From an uncultured Bacteroidota bacterium (GTDB lineage Bacteria > Bacteroidota > Bacteroidia > Flavobacteriales > BACL11), in contig CACIJW010000002.1 of the NCBI GenBank assembly GCA_902587125.1, positions 1-64,000 on the forward strand: a stretch of 64,000 nt of DNA, written 5' to 3'. The stretch's first letter is position 1; each line of letters starts with the position of its first letter. The position numbers were made by a program, and so were the translations under genes. The notes beneath the pieces are model-generated. The model saw nothing but the letters and a program-made list of their open reading frames with translations. It made no database searches and was not told where the DNA came from. This document shows positions 16,670 through 25,332 of the stretch, one piece after another.

Positions 16670-17161
16670 TTGGATAAATCAAAAAAAATAATTGTTAATT
16701 ACAAAGAGTTAGTAATTATTGACTTAAACGAAACTGATGTCAATCTTATCAGAAGTTCACAAAAAATATTGGAATATTCTTATTCTCCTTACTCAGGATT
16801 CAAAGTTGGTTGTTCAGCTTTACTTAGTTCTGGAAAAGTTTTGTGTGCCAATAACCAAGAAAATGTAGCCTATCCTTCAGGTATGTGCGCTGAAAGAGTT
16901 GCGTTATTTTACGCATCTTCAAAATATCCTAATAGTAAAATTTTAAAAATTGCTGTATCAGCTAGATCTGACGTTTTTAAAATCAATGATATGATTAGTC
17001 CTTGCGGTTCCTGCCGACAGGTCATCGCTGAATATGAGAGAAAACAAGGGTCTGATATAGAAATAATCTTACATGTTAATGACGATAAAATTTTAGTTTT
17101 TGAAAAAGCATCAGATTTACTTCCATTAGTTTTTGATAGTCCACCTCTAAGAAAATATTAA
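16670..17161 (+). CDS. cdd: Cytidine deaminase
   Basis: Cdd deaminates cytidine and deoxycytidine to uridine forms for pyrimidine salvage. The zinc site is visible as MCAERVAL (Cys in place of His, as in tetrameric CDAs, with the catalytic Glu) and SPCGSCRQV with two Cys ligands. The product has 163 residues. It starts at TTG 6 nt after the photolyase gene, and its stop is 1 nt from the recG start, so it is part of the same run. In Bacteroidota cdd is usually a plain metabolic gene; its position next to repair genes may only reflect operon packing. Confidence 0.9.
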   Translation: MDKSKKIIVNYKELVIIDLNETDVNLIRSSQKILEYSYSPYSGFKVGCSALLSSGKVLCANNQENVAYPSGMCAERVALFYASSKYPNSKILKIAVSARSDVFKINDMISPCGSCRQVIAEYERKQGSDIEIILHVNDDKILVFEKASDLLPLVFDSPPLRKY

Positions 17162-17162
17162 T

Positions 17163-19265
17163 TTGGATCATTTACTTGAAACACCGATTGTATATTTAAA
17201 GGGAGTGGGACCAAAAAGAGCTGATTTATTAAAATCAGAACTAAATATTTTCACTTTTAAAGATTTAATCGAGCATTATCCTTTCAGGTACGTTGATAAA
17301 TCAAAATTTTTTAAAATAAGTGAAATTAATGGAGATATGCCAAGCATTCAAATAGAGGGTAGTATTTTAAGTTTAAACGAACTTGGATTAGGAAAATCCA
17401 AGAGATTAGTTGCAAAATTTAGTGATGGCAGTTCTCAAATTGATTTAGTATGGTTTAAACAAATAAAGTGGATTCAAAGCTCTATTAATTTAGAGAAAAA
17501 TTATGTTGTCTTTGGTAAACCCAATTTTTTCAATGGATCTTATAGTGTTATACATCCAGAAATCACTGAATCAGAGGAGTACTCAAAAATAAAGGCAAAT
17601 TTTTTCCCAGTTTATTCAACTACTGACAAACTATCAAGAGTTGGCTTAAACAGTAGAGGAATAAGCAAGATTATAATTAATTTAATAACAAACTTGTCAA
17701 AAAAAATTGATGAGACTTTATCAAATGAAATACTAAGAAAACTCAATTTGCCATCTCTTCATGAATCTTTCATAAATATTCATCAGCCTAGTAGTATTTA
17801 TCAAATGCAAATTTCTTCGAAGAGGTTAAAATTTGATGAATTTTTTTTCTTGCAGCTCTACTTACTTAAAAACAAATTATTAAATAAGAAGAAACTTAAA
17901 GGATATGATTTTAAAATTGTAGGAACTAATTTCAATAACTATTACAATAATGTTCTTAAGTATGATTTAACAAATGCACAAAAAAGAGTACTTAAAGAAA
18001 TTAGAAAAGATTTAGCTGGATCAGGACATATGAATAGATTGTTACAAGGAGATGTGGGAAGTGGAAAAACCTTGGTCGCAATATTGAGCATGTTAATTTC
18101 TTTAGATAACGGTTTCCAATCTTGTCTAATGGCACCTACAGAAATTTTAGCACAACAACATTATGAAACAATCTCTAAAGAGTTAAAAAGTATTGGTGTT
18201 AATGTTCAAATATTAACTGGTAGTACAAAAAAAAGCCAGAGGAAAGTAATTCATGAAAAATTGCTATCGGGAGATATTGATATTTTAGTTGGTACTCATG
18301 CATTAATTGAAGACTCTGTTCAATTTAAATCATTAGGGATAGTAATAATAGATGAACAACACAGGTTTGGAGTAGCACAAAGAGGAAAATTATGGAAGAA
18401 AAATAAACTTTATCCTCCACATATTTTAGTTATGACTGCAACGCCTATTCCAAGAACTTTATCTATGACGATATACGGAGATCTTGATATTTCAATCATT
18501 GATGAATTACCACCAGGAAGAAAGGTTGTAAATACAATTTGGAAGTCTGATAGATCTAGGCTTCAAATAATTTCATTGATGAAAAGAGAAATTTCGTTAG
18601 GTCATCAAATATATGTTGTTTTTCCACTTATTGAAGAAAGTAAAAAGTTAGATCATAAAAATTTAATGGATGGATATGAAAATTTAATAAGAGAGTTTCC
18701 ACTACCTGACTTTCAGATTAGTATTGTACATGGTAAAATGACAAATGAGGAGAAAGAGTATGAAATGAAGAGATTTGTTGATGGGATTGCAAATATTTTA
18801 ATTGCAACTACAGTAATTGAAGTTGGAGTGAACGTACCTAATGCCTCTGTGATGATAATTGAAAGCTCTGAACGATTTGGACTCTCTCAGCTACACCAAC
18901 TCAGAGGAAGAGTCGGAAGAGGGTCTGATCAATCATATTGTGTTCTAGTGAGCGGTGATAAATTAAGTAGTGAGGCAAAAAAACGATTATCAACCATGGT
19001 CAAACATACTGATGGATTTAAAATATCAGAAGTTGATTTAGAAATCAGAGGTCCTGGAGATTTGATGGGTACTCAGCAAAGTGGTATAATTAATTTTAAA
19101 ATTGCTGATTTGATTAAAGACAATAAAATTTTAGTACGTGCAAGAGAGGAAGTTATAAGTTTATTGAAAGAAGATTCTGATTTGTCAAAACCCAAAAACA
19201 TTTTAATTAAGAATAGACTTCAGAGCTATGAATCACAAAAAATGAACTGGGGCAGAATAAGTTAA
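17163..19265 (+). CDS. recG: ATP-dependent DNA helicase RecG
   Basis: RecG remodels stalled replication forks and branch-migrates Holliday junctions. The N-terminal wedge/OB domain begins LKGVGPKRADLL. The helicase core has Walker A GDVGSGKT, the DEQH box (IIDEQHRFG), TATPIPRTLSM, and motif VI QLRGRVGRG. The C-terminus has the EVDLEIRGPGDLMGTQQSG motif. At 700 residues it has the family's normal length. It starts at TTG, 1 nt after cdd. It ends the run of repair genes and converges on the SRP RNA gene, whose terminator T-tract overlaps the recG stop region. Confidence 0.96.
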   Translation: MDHLLETPIVYLKGVGPKRADLLKSELNIFTFKDLIEHYPFRYVDKSKFFKISEINGDMPSIQIEGSILSLNELGLGKSKRLVAKFSDGSSQIDLVWFKQIKWIQSSINLEKNYVVFGKPNFFNGSYSVIHPEITESEEYSKIKANFFPVYSTTDKLSRVGLNSRGISKIIINLITNLSKKIDETLSNEILRKLNLPSLHESFINIHQPSSIYQMQISSKRLKFDEFFFLQLYLLKNKLLNKKKLKGYDFKIVGTNFNNYYNNVLKYDLTNAQKRVLKEIRKDLAGSGHMNRLLQGDVGSGKTLVAILSMLISLDNGFQSCLMAPTEILAQQHYETISKELKSIGVNVQILTGSTKKSQRKVIHEKLLSGDIDILVGTHALIEDSVQFKSLGIVIIDEQHRFGVAQRGKLWKKNKLYPPHILVMTATPIPRTLSMTIYGDLDISIIDELPPGRKVVNTIWKSDRSRLQIISLMKREISLGHQIYVVFPLIEESKKLDHKNLMDGYENLIREFPLPDFQISIVHGKMTNEEKEYEMKRFVDGIANILIATTVIEVGVNVPNASVMIIESSERFGLSQLHQLRGRVGRGSDQSYCVLVSGDKLSSEAKKRLSTMVKHTDGFKISEVDLEIRGPGDLMGTQQSGIINFKIADLIKDNKILVRAREEVISLLKEDSDLSKPKNILIKNRLQSYESQKMNWGRIS

Positions 19266-19367
19266 AAAAAGGGTAAGCTACTTACATCGCACCGCTACAA
19301 CCACCGACCCTTGCTACTTTCCAGTCCTGGGGGATTAAGTAGGAGCTGGTCGTATAAGACTTACCCT
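19264..19367 (-). ncRNA. ffs: Signal recognition particle RNA (small bacterial type) with its terminator
   Basis: Read on the minus strand, the conserved core GGACTGGAAAGTAGCAAGGG matches the Ffh-binding hairpin of bacterial SRP RNA. The ends AGGGTAAG and CTTACCCT pair to close a single long hairpin of about 98 nt (19270-19367). A run of seven T after the closing stem (plus 19264-19270) makes the RNA its own terminator. A consensus promoter lies just upstream. It guides membrane and exported proteins with Ffh. Its 3' end touches the recG stop codon on the other strand. Confidence 0.92.
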
Positions 19368-19370
19368 ATG

Positions 19371-19401
19371 CAAATTTAATCCTTTTATCTAACGGTGCAA
19401 A
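19371..19401 (-). promoter_or_regulatory. SRP RNA promoter (Bacteroidota -33/-7)
   Basis: On the minus strand TTTG (plus 19398-19401) and TAAATTTG (plus 19371-19378) are separated by 19 nt, an exact match to the Bacteroidota consensus. The RNA start at 19367 falls about 4 nt after the -7 box. It is the best promoter in the window. Confidence 0.8.
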
Positions 19402-19423
19402 TCATTATCCATTTCAATTTTTT

Positions 19424-19431
19424 TATATTTG
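19424..19431 (+). promoter_or_regulatory. Putative -7 box for the DUF4199 operon
   Basis: TATATTTG lies 10 nt before the ATG at 19442. The predicted start of transcription is about 5 nt from the start codon, so the mRNA would have almost no leader. No -33 TTG was found. Confidence 0.5.
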
Positions 19432-19441
19432 CTAGATAAAA

Positions 19442-19960
19442 ATGAAAAAATTTTCAATTAATAACGGCAGTTTAATAGGTCTTGTTCTTGTTGCATGTGC
19501 TATCATCACTAGATCTTTAGGTATTGATGAGAATCAGTCAAGTATCCCTTCAATTCTTAACAACTTAGTAATTGTTTTTGGTATATACTATTTTATTGTT
19601 CAATACAGAGATACTCAAAACTCTGGGCTGATTTCGTATTCAGAGTCCTTAAAACTTGGTACTTCACTTTCTTTCTTTGCTTCAGTTGTACTTGCTTTTT
19701 ATACAGTTTTTTATATCAATTTTATTGATACAGAATTTATAAATAATCTAATTTCACAAACTGAACAGCAAATTCTTATGTCTAGTCCAGATATCTCGGA
19801 TGAGGACTTAGATAAAGCATTAGAAATAACTTCAAAAATGACCAAGCCTCATTGGTTTTTTATAATGGGAATGTTAGGAATAACATTTATGGGTTTCATA
19901 TATTCATTAGTAATTTCTTTCTTCATCAAGAGAGAGTCAAAAAATAATTTAAGTGACTAA
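19442..19960 (+). CDS. DUF4199 membrane protein
   Basis: A 172-residue inner-membrane protein with four predicted helices (about residues 10-25, 40-55, 75-95, 135-160). It matches the DUF4199 family found in Bacteroidota, including SYSESLKLGTSLSFFASVV and KPHWFFIMGMLGITFMGFIYSL. Its function is not known. In this group DUF4199 genes are commonly followed by a family 2 glycosyltransferase, as here, with an 8-nt overlap, so a role connected to the glycosyltransferase or its membrane lipid is possible. Confidence 0.85.
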   Translation: MKKFSINNGSLIGLVLVACAIITRSLGIDENQSSIPSILNNLVIVFGIYYFIVQYRDTQNSGLISYSESLKLGTSLSFFASVVLAFYTVFYINFIDTEFINNLISQTEQQILMSSPDISDEDLDKALEITSKMTKPHWFFIMGMLGITFMGFIYSLVISFFIKRESKNNLSD

Positions 19961-20903
19961 AATAAGTATTGTAATACCTCTTTTTAACGAGGAAGAATCA
20001 ATAACTGAGTTAGCTCAATGGATTGATAAAGTTTTAAAAAAAAATAACTTGTCATATGAGATTATATTCATTGATGACGGTAGTAACGATTCATCATGGT
20101 CAGTCATAAAAAATGTTAAAACCGATAATCCTAATGTTTATGGAATTAAATTTAGAAGAAATTATGGAAAATCTGCTGCATTAAATGTAGGTTTCTCAAA
20201 AGCATCTGGAGATGTAATAATAACCATGGATGCAGATTTACAAGATAGCCCTGATGAAGTACCTGAGTTATATAACTTAATTATTAATGACAATTATGAT
20301 TTGGTTTCTGGGTGGAAGAAAAAAAGATATGATCCGATCACCAAAACTATTCCCACAAAATTATTCAACTGGGCAGCAAGAAAAGCATCAGGAATCAACT
20401 TAAATGATTTCAATTGCGGTCTAAAAGCATACAATAAAAATGTAGTTAAGTCTATAGAGGTTTACGGAGAGATGCATAGGTATATTCCAATTTTAGCTAA
20501 ATGGGCTGGATTTAAAAATATAGGTGAAAAAGTAGTTGAGCATCAATCTAGAAAATATGGTGTTACCAAATTTGGTTTTGAAAGATTTATAAACGGTTTT
20601 TTAGATTTACTAACTGTAACATTTATATCTAGATTTGGAAAGAAACCAATGCATATTTTTGGTACTCTTGGGACATTAATGTTTATACTTGGATTAATTT
20701 TATTTCTGTATATAGGTGGAACGAAGCTATACTATATATATAATTCATTACCTGCAAAAAATATTGCAGATCAATCAGCATTTTTTATTGCATTAACTAC
20801 AATGGTGATAGGAGTCCAATTATTTCTCTCTGGTTTTATAGCTGAGCTTGTTTCCAGAAATTCACCTGATAGAAATAATTACCAAGTAGATTCTGAAATT
20901 TAG
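19953..20903 (+). CDS. Family 2 glycosyltransferase, polyprenyl-phosphate type
   Basis: A GT-A-fold glycosyltransferase (IVIPLFNEEESI, FIDDGSNDSSW, then the metal-binding MDADLQDSP) followed by two C-terminal membrane helices (about residues 230-260 and 270-300). This is the layout of DPM1/GtrB/ArnC-like enzymes, which move a sugar from a nucleotide donor to undecaprenyl phosphate. The product has 316 residues with a GTG start overlapping the DUF4199 gene by 8 nt. The donor sugar cannot be told from sequence. It is followed 3 nt later by a family 4 glycosyltransferase. Confidence 0.88.
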   Translation: MTKISIVIPLFNEEESITELAQWIDKVLKKNNLSYEIIFIDDGSNDSSWSVIKNVKTDNPNVYGIKFRRNYGKSAALNVGFSKASGDVIITMDADLQDSPDEVPELYNLIINDNYDLVSGWKKKRYDPITKTIPTKLFNWAARKASGINLNDFNCGLKAYNKNVVKSIEVYGEMHRYIPILAKWAGFKNIGEKVVEHQSRKYGVTKFGFERFINGFLDLLTVTFISRFGKKPMHIFGTLGTLMFILGLILFLYIGGTKLYYIYNSLPAKNIADQSAFFIALTTMVIGVQLFLSGFIAELVSRNSPDRNNYQVDSEI

Positions 20904-20906
20904 AGA

Positions 20907-22034
20907 ATGGATATTCAAATTTTAAGTACCGCTTATCCGTACAGAGGAGGCATAGCTGTTTTTAACCAGAGATTAGCAAAGGAATTTAGTTCACAAGGAG
21001 ATCAAATAAGAATAAAGACGTTTACTTTACAATATCCAAATTTTTTATTTCCTGGTAAATCTCAATTCACAAATTTAGAATATGGTGGGGATATTAAAAT
21101 TACTAGAGAACTGAATTCAATAAATCCCTTTAATTGGGTGAAAGTCGGTAATAAGATCAGAGAAGAAAGGCCTGACATTTTAATTCTAAAATATTGGATT
21201 CCATTTATGGCTCCTTGTCTTGGTACAGTCGCTAGAATTGTTAGAAAAAATAATCACACTAAAGTAATTGTTGTTGTCGATAATATTATTCCTCATGAGA
21301 AAAGAGTTGGAGACAAGTTATTGTCAAAGTTTTTTGTAAAAAGTGTTGACGGTTTTGTATGTATGTCTAAGCAAGTTTTTAATGATCTTGAAATACTTGA
21401 TTCAAAGGTTAATAAAATTAATAGTTATCATCCTATTTATGATAATTTTGGTAAATCAATCACAAAGCAACAATCGATAACTAATCTCAAATTAAATGGT
21501 GATTATAAGCATATTTTGTTTTTTGGAATAATTAGGAAGTACAAGGGATTAGATTTGCTGATAAAAGCCTTCTCAAAACTAAAGCAGGAGAAAATTAGAT
21601 TAATAATAGCTGGTGAGTTTTATGACAATCAAAAGTATTATTTAGATTTAATTCAATCTCTAGATTTGGATGATAGTATTATACTAAAAAATGAGTTTAT
21701 ACCTGATGATATGGTTGTAAATTACTTTTGTTCTTGTGATATTGTTGCGCAACCATATAAAAGTGCAACTCAAAGTGGGGTTACACAAATCGCTTACCAT
21801 TTTGAGAAACCGATGTTAGTTACAGATGTTGGTGGATTGGCTGAAATAGTTAAGCATGGTGTGTCAGGATATGTATGCAATCCTGATGTTGATTCAGTGT
21901 ATCAATCTCTAAATAATTTTTTTAAGAATAATAGGTATGATGAATTTGTTTATGGAGTTAAGCAAGAAAAGAAAAGATTTTCCTGGAGTAAACTTGTCGG
22001 TGATATCAAAAAACTACACAAGGACTTGTATTGA
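20907..22034 (+). CDS. Family 4 glycosyltransferase
   Basis: A GT-B-fold glycosyltransferase of 375 residues. The N-terminal STAYPYRGGIAVFNQRLAKEF resembles the acceptor-side loop of GT4 enzymes. The C-terminal half has HILFFGIIRKYKGLDLLIKAF, and the donor-binding region runs QSGVTQIAYHFEKPMLVTDVGGLAEIV with the E-x7-E pattern partly visible. It is probably cytoplasmic or peripheral and adds a sugar to a lipid or glycan. The adjacent GT2 gene suggests a shared surface-glycan step. The substrate is unknown. Confidence 0.88.
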   Translation: MDIQILSTAYPYRGGIAVFNQRLAKEFSSQGDQIRIKTFTLQYPNFLFPGKSQFTNLEYGGDIKITRELNSINPFNWVKVGNKIREERPDILILKYWIPFMAPCLGTVARIVRKNNHTKVIVVVDNIIPHEKRVGDKLLSKFFVKSVDGFVCMSKQVFNDLEILDSKVNKINSYHPIYDNFGKSITKQQSITNLKLNGDYKHILFFGIIRKYKGLDLLIKAFSKLKQEKIRLIIAGEFYDNQKYYLDLIQSLDLDDSIILKNEFIPDDMVVNYFCSCDIVAQPYKSATQSGVTQIAYHFEKPMLVTDVGGLAEIVKHGVSGYVCNPDVDSVYQSLNNFFKNNRYDEFVYGVKQEKKRFSWSKLVGDIKKLHKDLY

Positions 22035-22059
22035 AGAAGATTTTATCTTAATATATTTG
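22031..22059 (+). promoter_or_regulatory. Putative -33/-7 promoter for the MORN-like gene
   Basis: TTG at 22031-22033 and TATATTTG at 22052-22059 are separated by 18 nt, a good Bacteroidota promoter. The ATG at 22064 lies 4 nt after the box, so the transcript would be leaderless. The promoter overlaps the end of the preceding gene. Confidence 0.62.
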
Positions 22060-22063
22060 CAAT

Positions 22064-22720
22064 ATGAATTTTTTAATTGCTTTATTGGCATTTTTAATTA
22101 CTAATCCTATTCTTTCTCAGGAAATAAATATTTCTGATAAAAATGGTAATAAGCAAGGTAAATGGAAAAAGTTTTTTAAAAATGGAAATACTAAGTATGA
22201 GGGTCAGTTTAAAGATAATTATCCTGTAGGAATCTTCAAGTTTTACTACAAAACATCTGAATTAAAAAGCGAAAAAGAATTTTTTCACCAAGGTAAAGCA
22301 GCTGCAACACGCTTTTATAACAAAGAGGGTAAAATTATGAGCATAGGTTTATATGTTGATGAAGTAAAAGATAGCACATGGGTATACTTTAACTCTGATT
22401 CAATTGTTATTCTTTCTGAGGATTATAAAAATGGAAAATTAAATGGATCAACAAAGACTTACTATGACAATGGTAAATTGTATGAACATAAAATTTGGAA
22501 TGAGGGTATTCAAGATGGACTAATGAAACAGTATTATTTAGATGGTTCAGTCAAGTTTGAATCGAATTTCAACTCTGGCATAAAAAATGGAATCCAAAAA
22601 TCATACTTTCAAAATGGAAAAATTTATTCTGAAGGAAGCTATAAAAACGGAGAAAAAGAGGGGCTTTGGAAATATTTTAATATCAATGGTGATATTGATA
22701 CAACATACTATATAAAATGA
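22064..22720 (+). CDS. Secreted MORN-like repeat protein (YwqK-type)
   Basis: After a signal peptide (MNFLIALLAFLITNPILSQ) the 218-residue protein consists of repeats of the type NGxxxGxWKxFFxNGNxKYEGQF. There are about six: KQGKWKKFFKNGNTKYEGQF, NGKLNGSTKTYYDNGKLYE, QDGLMKQYYLDGSVKFES, KNGIQKSYFQNGKIYSEGSY and others. Databases call such proteins YwqK-type antitoxin or MORN variant, but a toxin-antitoxin role is not supported here: there is a signal peptide and no toxin beside it. It probably lies in the periplasm or outer membrane. It overlaps mnmA by 4 nt (ATGA). Confidence 0.78.
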   Translation: MNFLIALLAFLITNPILSQEINISDKNGNKQGKWKKFFKNGNTKYEGQFKDNYPVGIFKFYYKTSELKSEKEFFHQGKAAATRFYNKEGKIMSIGLYVDEVKDSTWVYFNSDSIVILSEDYKNGKLNGSTKTYYDNGKLYEHKIWNEGIQDGLMKQYYLDGSVKFESNFNSGIKNGIQKSYFQNGKIYSEGSYKNGEKEGLWKYFNINGDIDTTYYIK

Positions 22721-23799
22721 AAAAAGACAGAGTTTTAGTTGCTATGAGTGGAGGAATTGACAGTACTGTAGCTGCAATTCTTTTGCATAATCAAGGATAT
22801 GAAGTCATTGGTATTACAATGAAAACTTGGGACTATCAAATTTCTGGTGGCAGAAAGAAAGAAACAGGATGCTGCAGCTTAGATTCAATAAATGATGCAA
22901 GAAAAGTTGCGGTTGATTTCGGTTTCCCTCATAATATCTTAGACTTAAGAGAGGAATTTGGAGAATCAATCATTGATAATTTTGTTGATGAATACATTTC
23001 AGGAAGAACACCCAATCCATGTGTTTTATGCAATACACATATAAAGTGGGAAGCACTAATTAAAAGAGCAGATATGCTCAATTGTAAATATATTGCAACC
23101 GGGCACTATGCTAGAGTTAGAGAGTTAAATGGAAGGTATGTTATTTATAAGGGAGTTGATGAAATAAAGGATCAATCATATGTTTTGTGGGGAGTCTCGC
23201 AAGATTGTTTATCTCGAACTATTTTCCCAATGGGAAAATATCACAAAGATGAAATTAAAAGATTAGCTATAGACTTGGGATATGAATCGCTTGCAAAAAA
23301 GAGTGAGAGTTATGAAATATGTTTTATTCCTGATAATGATTACAGAAGCTTTTTAAAAAGAAGAGTAAAAGGCCTTGAGGAGAAAGTTCAAAATGGAGAT
23401 TTTCTGAATTCTAGTGGAGAAGTTATTGGAAAACACGATGGATATCCATTTTTTACAATCGGTCAGAGAAAGTTGGGAAAATCTTTTGGAAAAAAACCAT
23501 CATACGTGATTGGTATAGACCCTTCTAACAATACTGTTACCATTGGTTCAAAACAAGATTTAAACAAGCAAATAATGCATGTAAGAGATGTCAATTTTGG
23601 AAAACTTAGTTCTATCAAAGATGGAACAAAGTGCTTAGTTAAAATAAGATACAAGCATGTTGGTGAGATAGCTACTATTTTTAATGTAGATAAAAATTTA
23701 AAAATAGTCTTTCATAAATACGTTAAAGGTATTGCTCCAGGCCAATCGGCAGTTCTCTATTCTGGAGATGATGTAATTGCTGGAGGGTTCATACTATGA
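22717..23799 (+). CDS. mnmA: tRNA-specific 2-thiouridylase MnmA
   Basis: MnmA installs the 2-thio group at U34 of tRNA-Lys, -Glu and -Gln using ATP and sulfur from a relay. The P-loop is MSGGIDSTVAAILL. The two catalytic Cys lie in NPCVLCNTHIKW and SYEICFIPDNDYRSF. The C-terminal domain keeps GIAPGQSAVLY. At 360 residues it has normal length. The start overlaps the preceding MORN-like gene by 4 nt, so it is co-transcribed; bshC starts 4 nt after it. Confidence 0.95.
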   Translation: MKKDRVLVAMSGGIDSTVAAILLHNQGYEVIGITMKTWDYQISGGRKKETGCCSLDSINDARKVAVDFGFPHNILDLREEFGESIIDNFVDEYISGRTPNPCVLCNTHIKWEALIKRADMLNCKYIATGHYARVRELNGRYVIYKGVDEIKDQSYVLWGVSQDCLSRTIFPMGKYHKDEIKRLAIDLGYESLAKKSESYEICFIPDNDYRSFLKRRVKGLEEKVQNGDFLNSSGEVIGKHDGYPFFTIGQRKLGKSFGKKPSYVIGIDPSNNTVTIGSKQDLNKQIMHVRDVNFGKLSSIKDGTKCLVKIRYKHVGEIATIFNVDKNLKIVFHKYVKGIAPGQSAVLYSGDDVIAGGFIL

Positions 23800-23802
23800 T
23801 TT

Positions 23803-25332
23803 ATGAGTTGTAAAATACCTTATACGAAAACAGAATTTTTCAATAATTTGATTATTGACTTTATCAACAATGAGGAAAACATTTTAAATTTTATTAATGA
23901 GTTTCCTAATCTTAAAAATTTTGAGACAATAATCAATCAAAAATCATTAGAAGAAATTAATAGAGATACTCTTGTTAGTAGCTTAAAAAAACAGAATAAA
24001 AAATTTAAAATTTCTAAAGAAACATTAAATAATATAAATTCTCTGTCCTCTAACAACACATTCACAATAACAACTGGTCATCAACTTTGTTTATTCACTG
24101 GACCATTGTACTTTACTTACAAAATAATTGGTTGCATTAACTTATGTCAAAACTTAAAAGAAAAATATCCAAAATATAATTTTGTTCCAATATTTTGGTT
24201 AGCAAGTGAAGATCATGATATTGACGAGCTTAGCTCAGTTAATATTAATGGAAAAAATGTAAAATGGGAAATAGAATATGTTGGTCCCTCAGGTAAAGCC
24301 AATACAAAAAACTTTTCAGATTTTATTCAGTCAATAAAACATTCCTTTGGCAATCAAGTCTTAAGTGAGAGTTTTGAAGAAATTTTTTTCAATTCCTATT
24401 TAGAAAATAAAGATTTGAGTAGTGCTACATTATCAATGCTTAACAAATTATTTGGTAAATATGGTCTTGTTTGTATTGATGCAAATGCTTCTGAACTAAA
24501 GAGAAGATTAGTTAAAATAGCTGAGAATGATATTAAAACAAAGAAATACACTGATATTCTCAAAAAAACCTCAAAACAATTAGCAAGTAAATATCACAAT
24601 CAAGTAAATGTATCAGATGATAATTTCTTTGCTATAAGGGATAGAGAAAGAGTTAAGGTGACAAAAGAAAACTTTTCTGAAATTAAAGATATTTCTAAAG
24701 AGATCAGTCCCAATGTATTATTTAGACCTGTTTATCAAGAGTTGATTCTTCCAAATATTGGATATATTGGAGGCCCTGCTGAAATTGCTTATTGGATGCA
24801 GTTAAAGGGTGTTTTTTCTGAATTAAACTTAACATTTCCAATATTAATTTTGAGAAATTCTCTTTTTATTTTAGATAAGAAAATAAAAATCAACTTATCT
24901 AAACTCAATTTAAGTGCAGATAAATTTTTAAAAAATCTTAATGATATTGAGAAGAAAATTATAATTGCTGAAAATAATTTTGATGAGTTACATAATGAAA
25001 ATCAAGAAATTAAAAAAATTTTTGATGCAATCAAGTTTAGATTTAAAGATTTGCATCTTGAAGAAAGTATCAATTCAGAGTATCAAAAAGTAAATAAATC
25101 AATTAAAAAGATAAGTAAGAAAATAGTCAGAGATTTGAAGAAAAGAAACGAAATATTAATAAACAGAGTAGAGTTTTTAAGAAATAGATTTAACCCAAAA
25201 AATAGTTTGCAAGAAAGAAATGATAGTCTTATTCAGTATTATGCAGTTTATGGTGAAAACTTTATGAAAATGCTAAAGGATAATTTAAATCCACTAGATA
25301 ATAATTTTCTATTTTTAGAGACAGATGATTGA
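23803..25332 (+). CDS. bshC: Bacillithiol synthesis cysteine-adding enzyme BshC
   Basis: BshC is thought to ligate cysteine to GlcN-malate, the last step of bacillithiol synthesis, so this organism probably uses bacillithiol as its low-molecular-weight thiol. The 509-residue protein shows family motifs: [36 protein letters not shown], then [27 protein letters not shown], and a long coiled-coil stretch at about residues 360-460. The bshA and bshB genes are not in the window. Its end overlaps the guaA start by 8 nt. Confidence 0.93.
   Translation: MSCKIPYTKTEFFNNLIIDFINNEENILNFINEFPNLKNFETIINQKSLEEINRDTLVSSLKKQNKKFKISKETLNNINSLSSNNTFTITTGHQLCLFTGPLYFTYKIIGCINLCQNLKEKYPKYNFVPIFWLASEDHDIDELSSVNINGKNVKWEIEYVGPSGKANTKNFSDFIQSIKHSFGNQVLSESFEEIFFNSYLENKDLSSATLSMLNKLFGKYGLVCIDANASELKRRLVKIAENDIKTKKYTDILKKTSKQLASKYHNQVNVSDDNFFAIRDRERVKVTKENFSEIKDISKEISPNVLFRPVYQELILPNIGYIGGPAEIAYWMQLKGVFSELNLTFPILILRNSLFILDKKIKINLSKLNLSADKFLKNLNDIEKKIIIAENNFDELHNENQEIKKIFDAIKFRFKDLHLEESINSEYQKVNKSIKKISKKIVRDLKKRNEILINRVEFLRNRFNPKNSLQERNDSLIQYYAVYGENFMKMLKDNLNPLDNNFLFLETDD

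Noticed and set aside
19266-19370. tmRNA or riboswitch
   Set aside because: The core GGACTGGAAAGTAGCAAGGG and self-pairing ends on the minus strand fit SRP RNA better; no tag-peptide reading frame or tRNA-like ends were seen.
22064-22720. YwqK-type antitoxin
   Set aside because: The label comes from database naming of MORN-like repeats. This protein has a signal peptide, and no toxin gene is adjacent.
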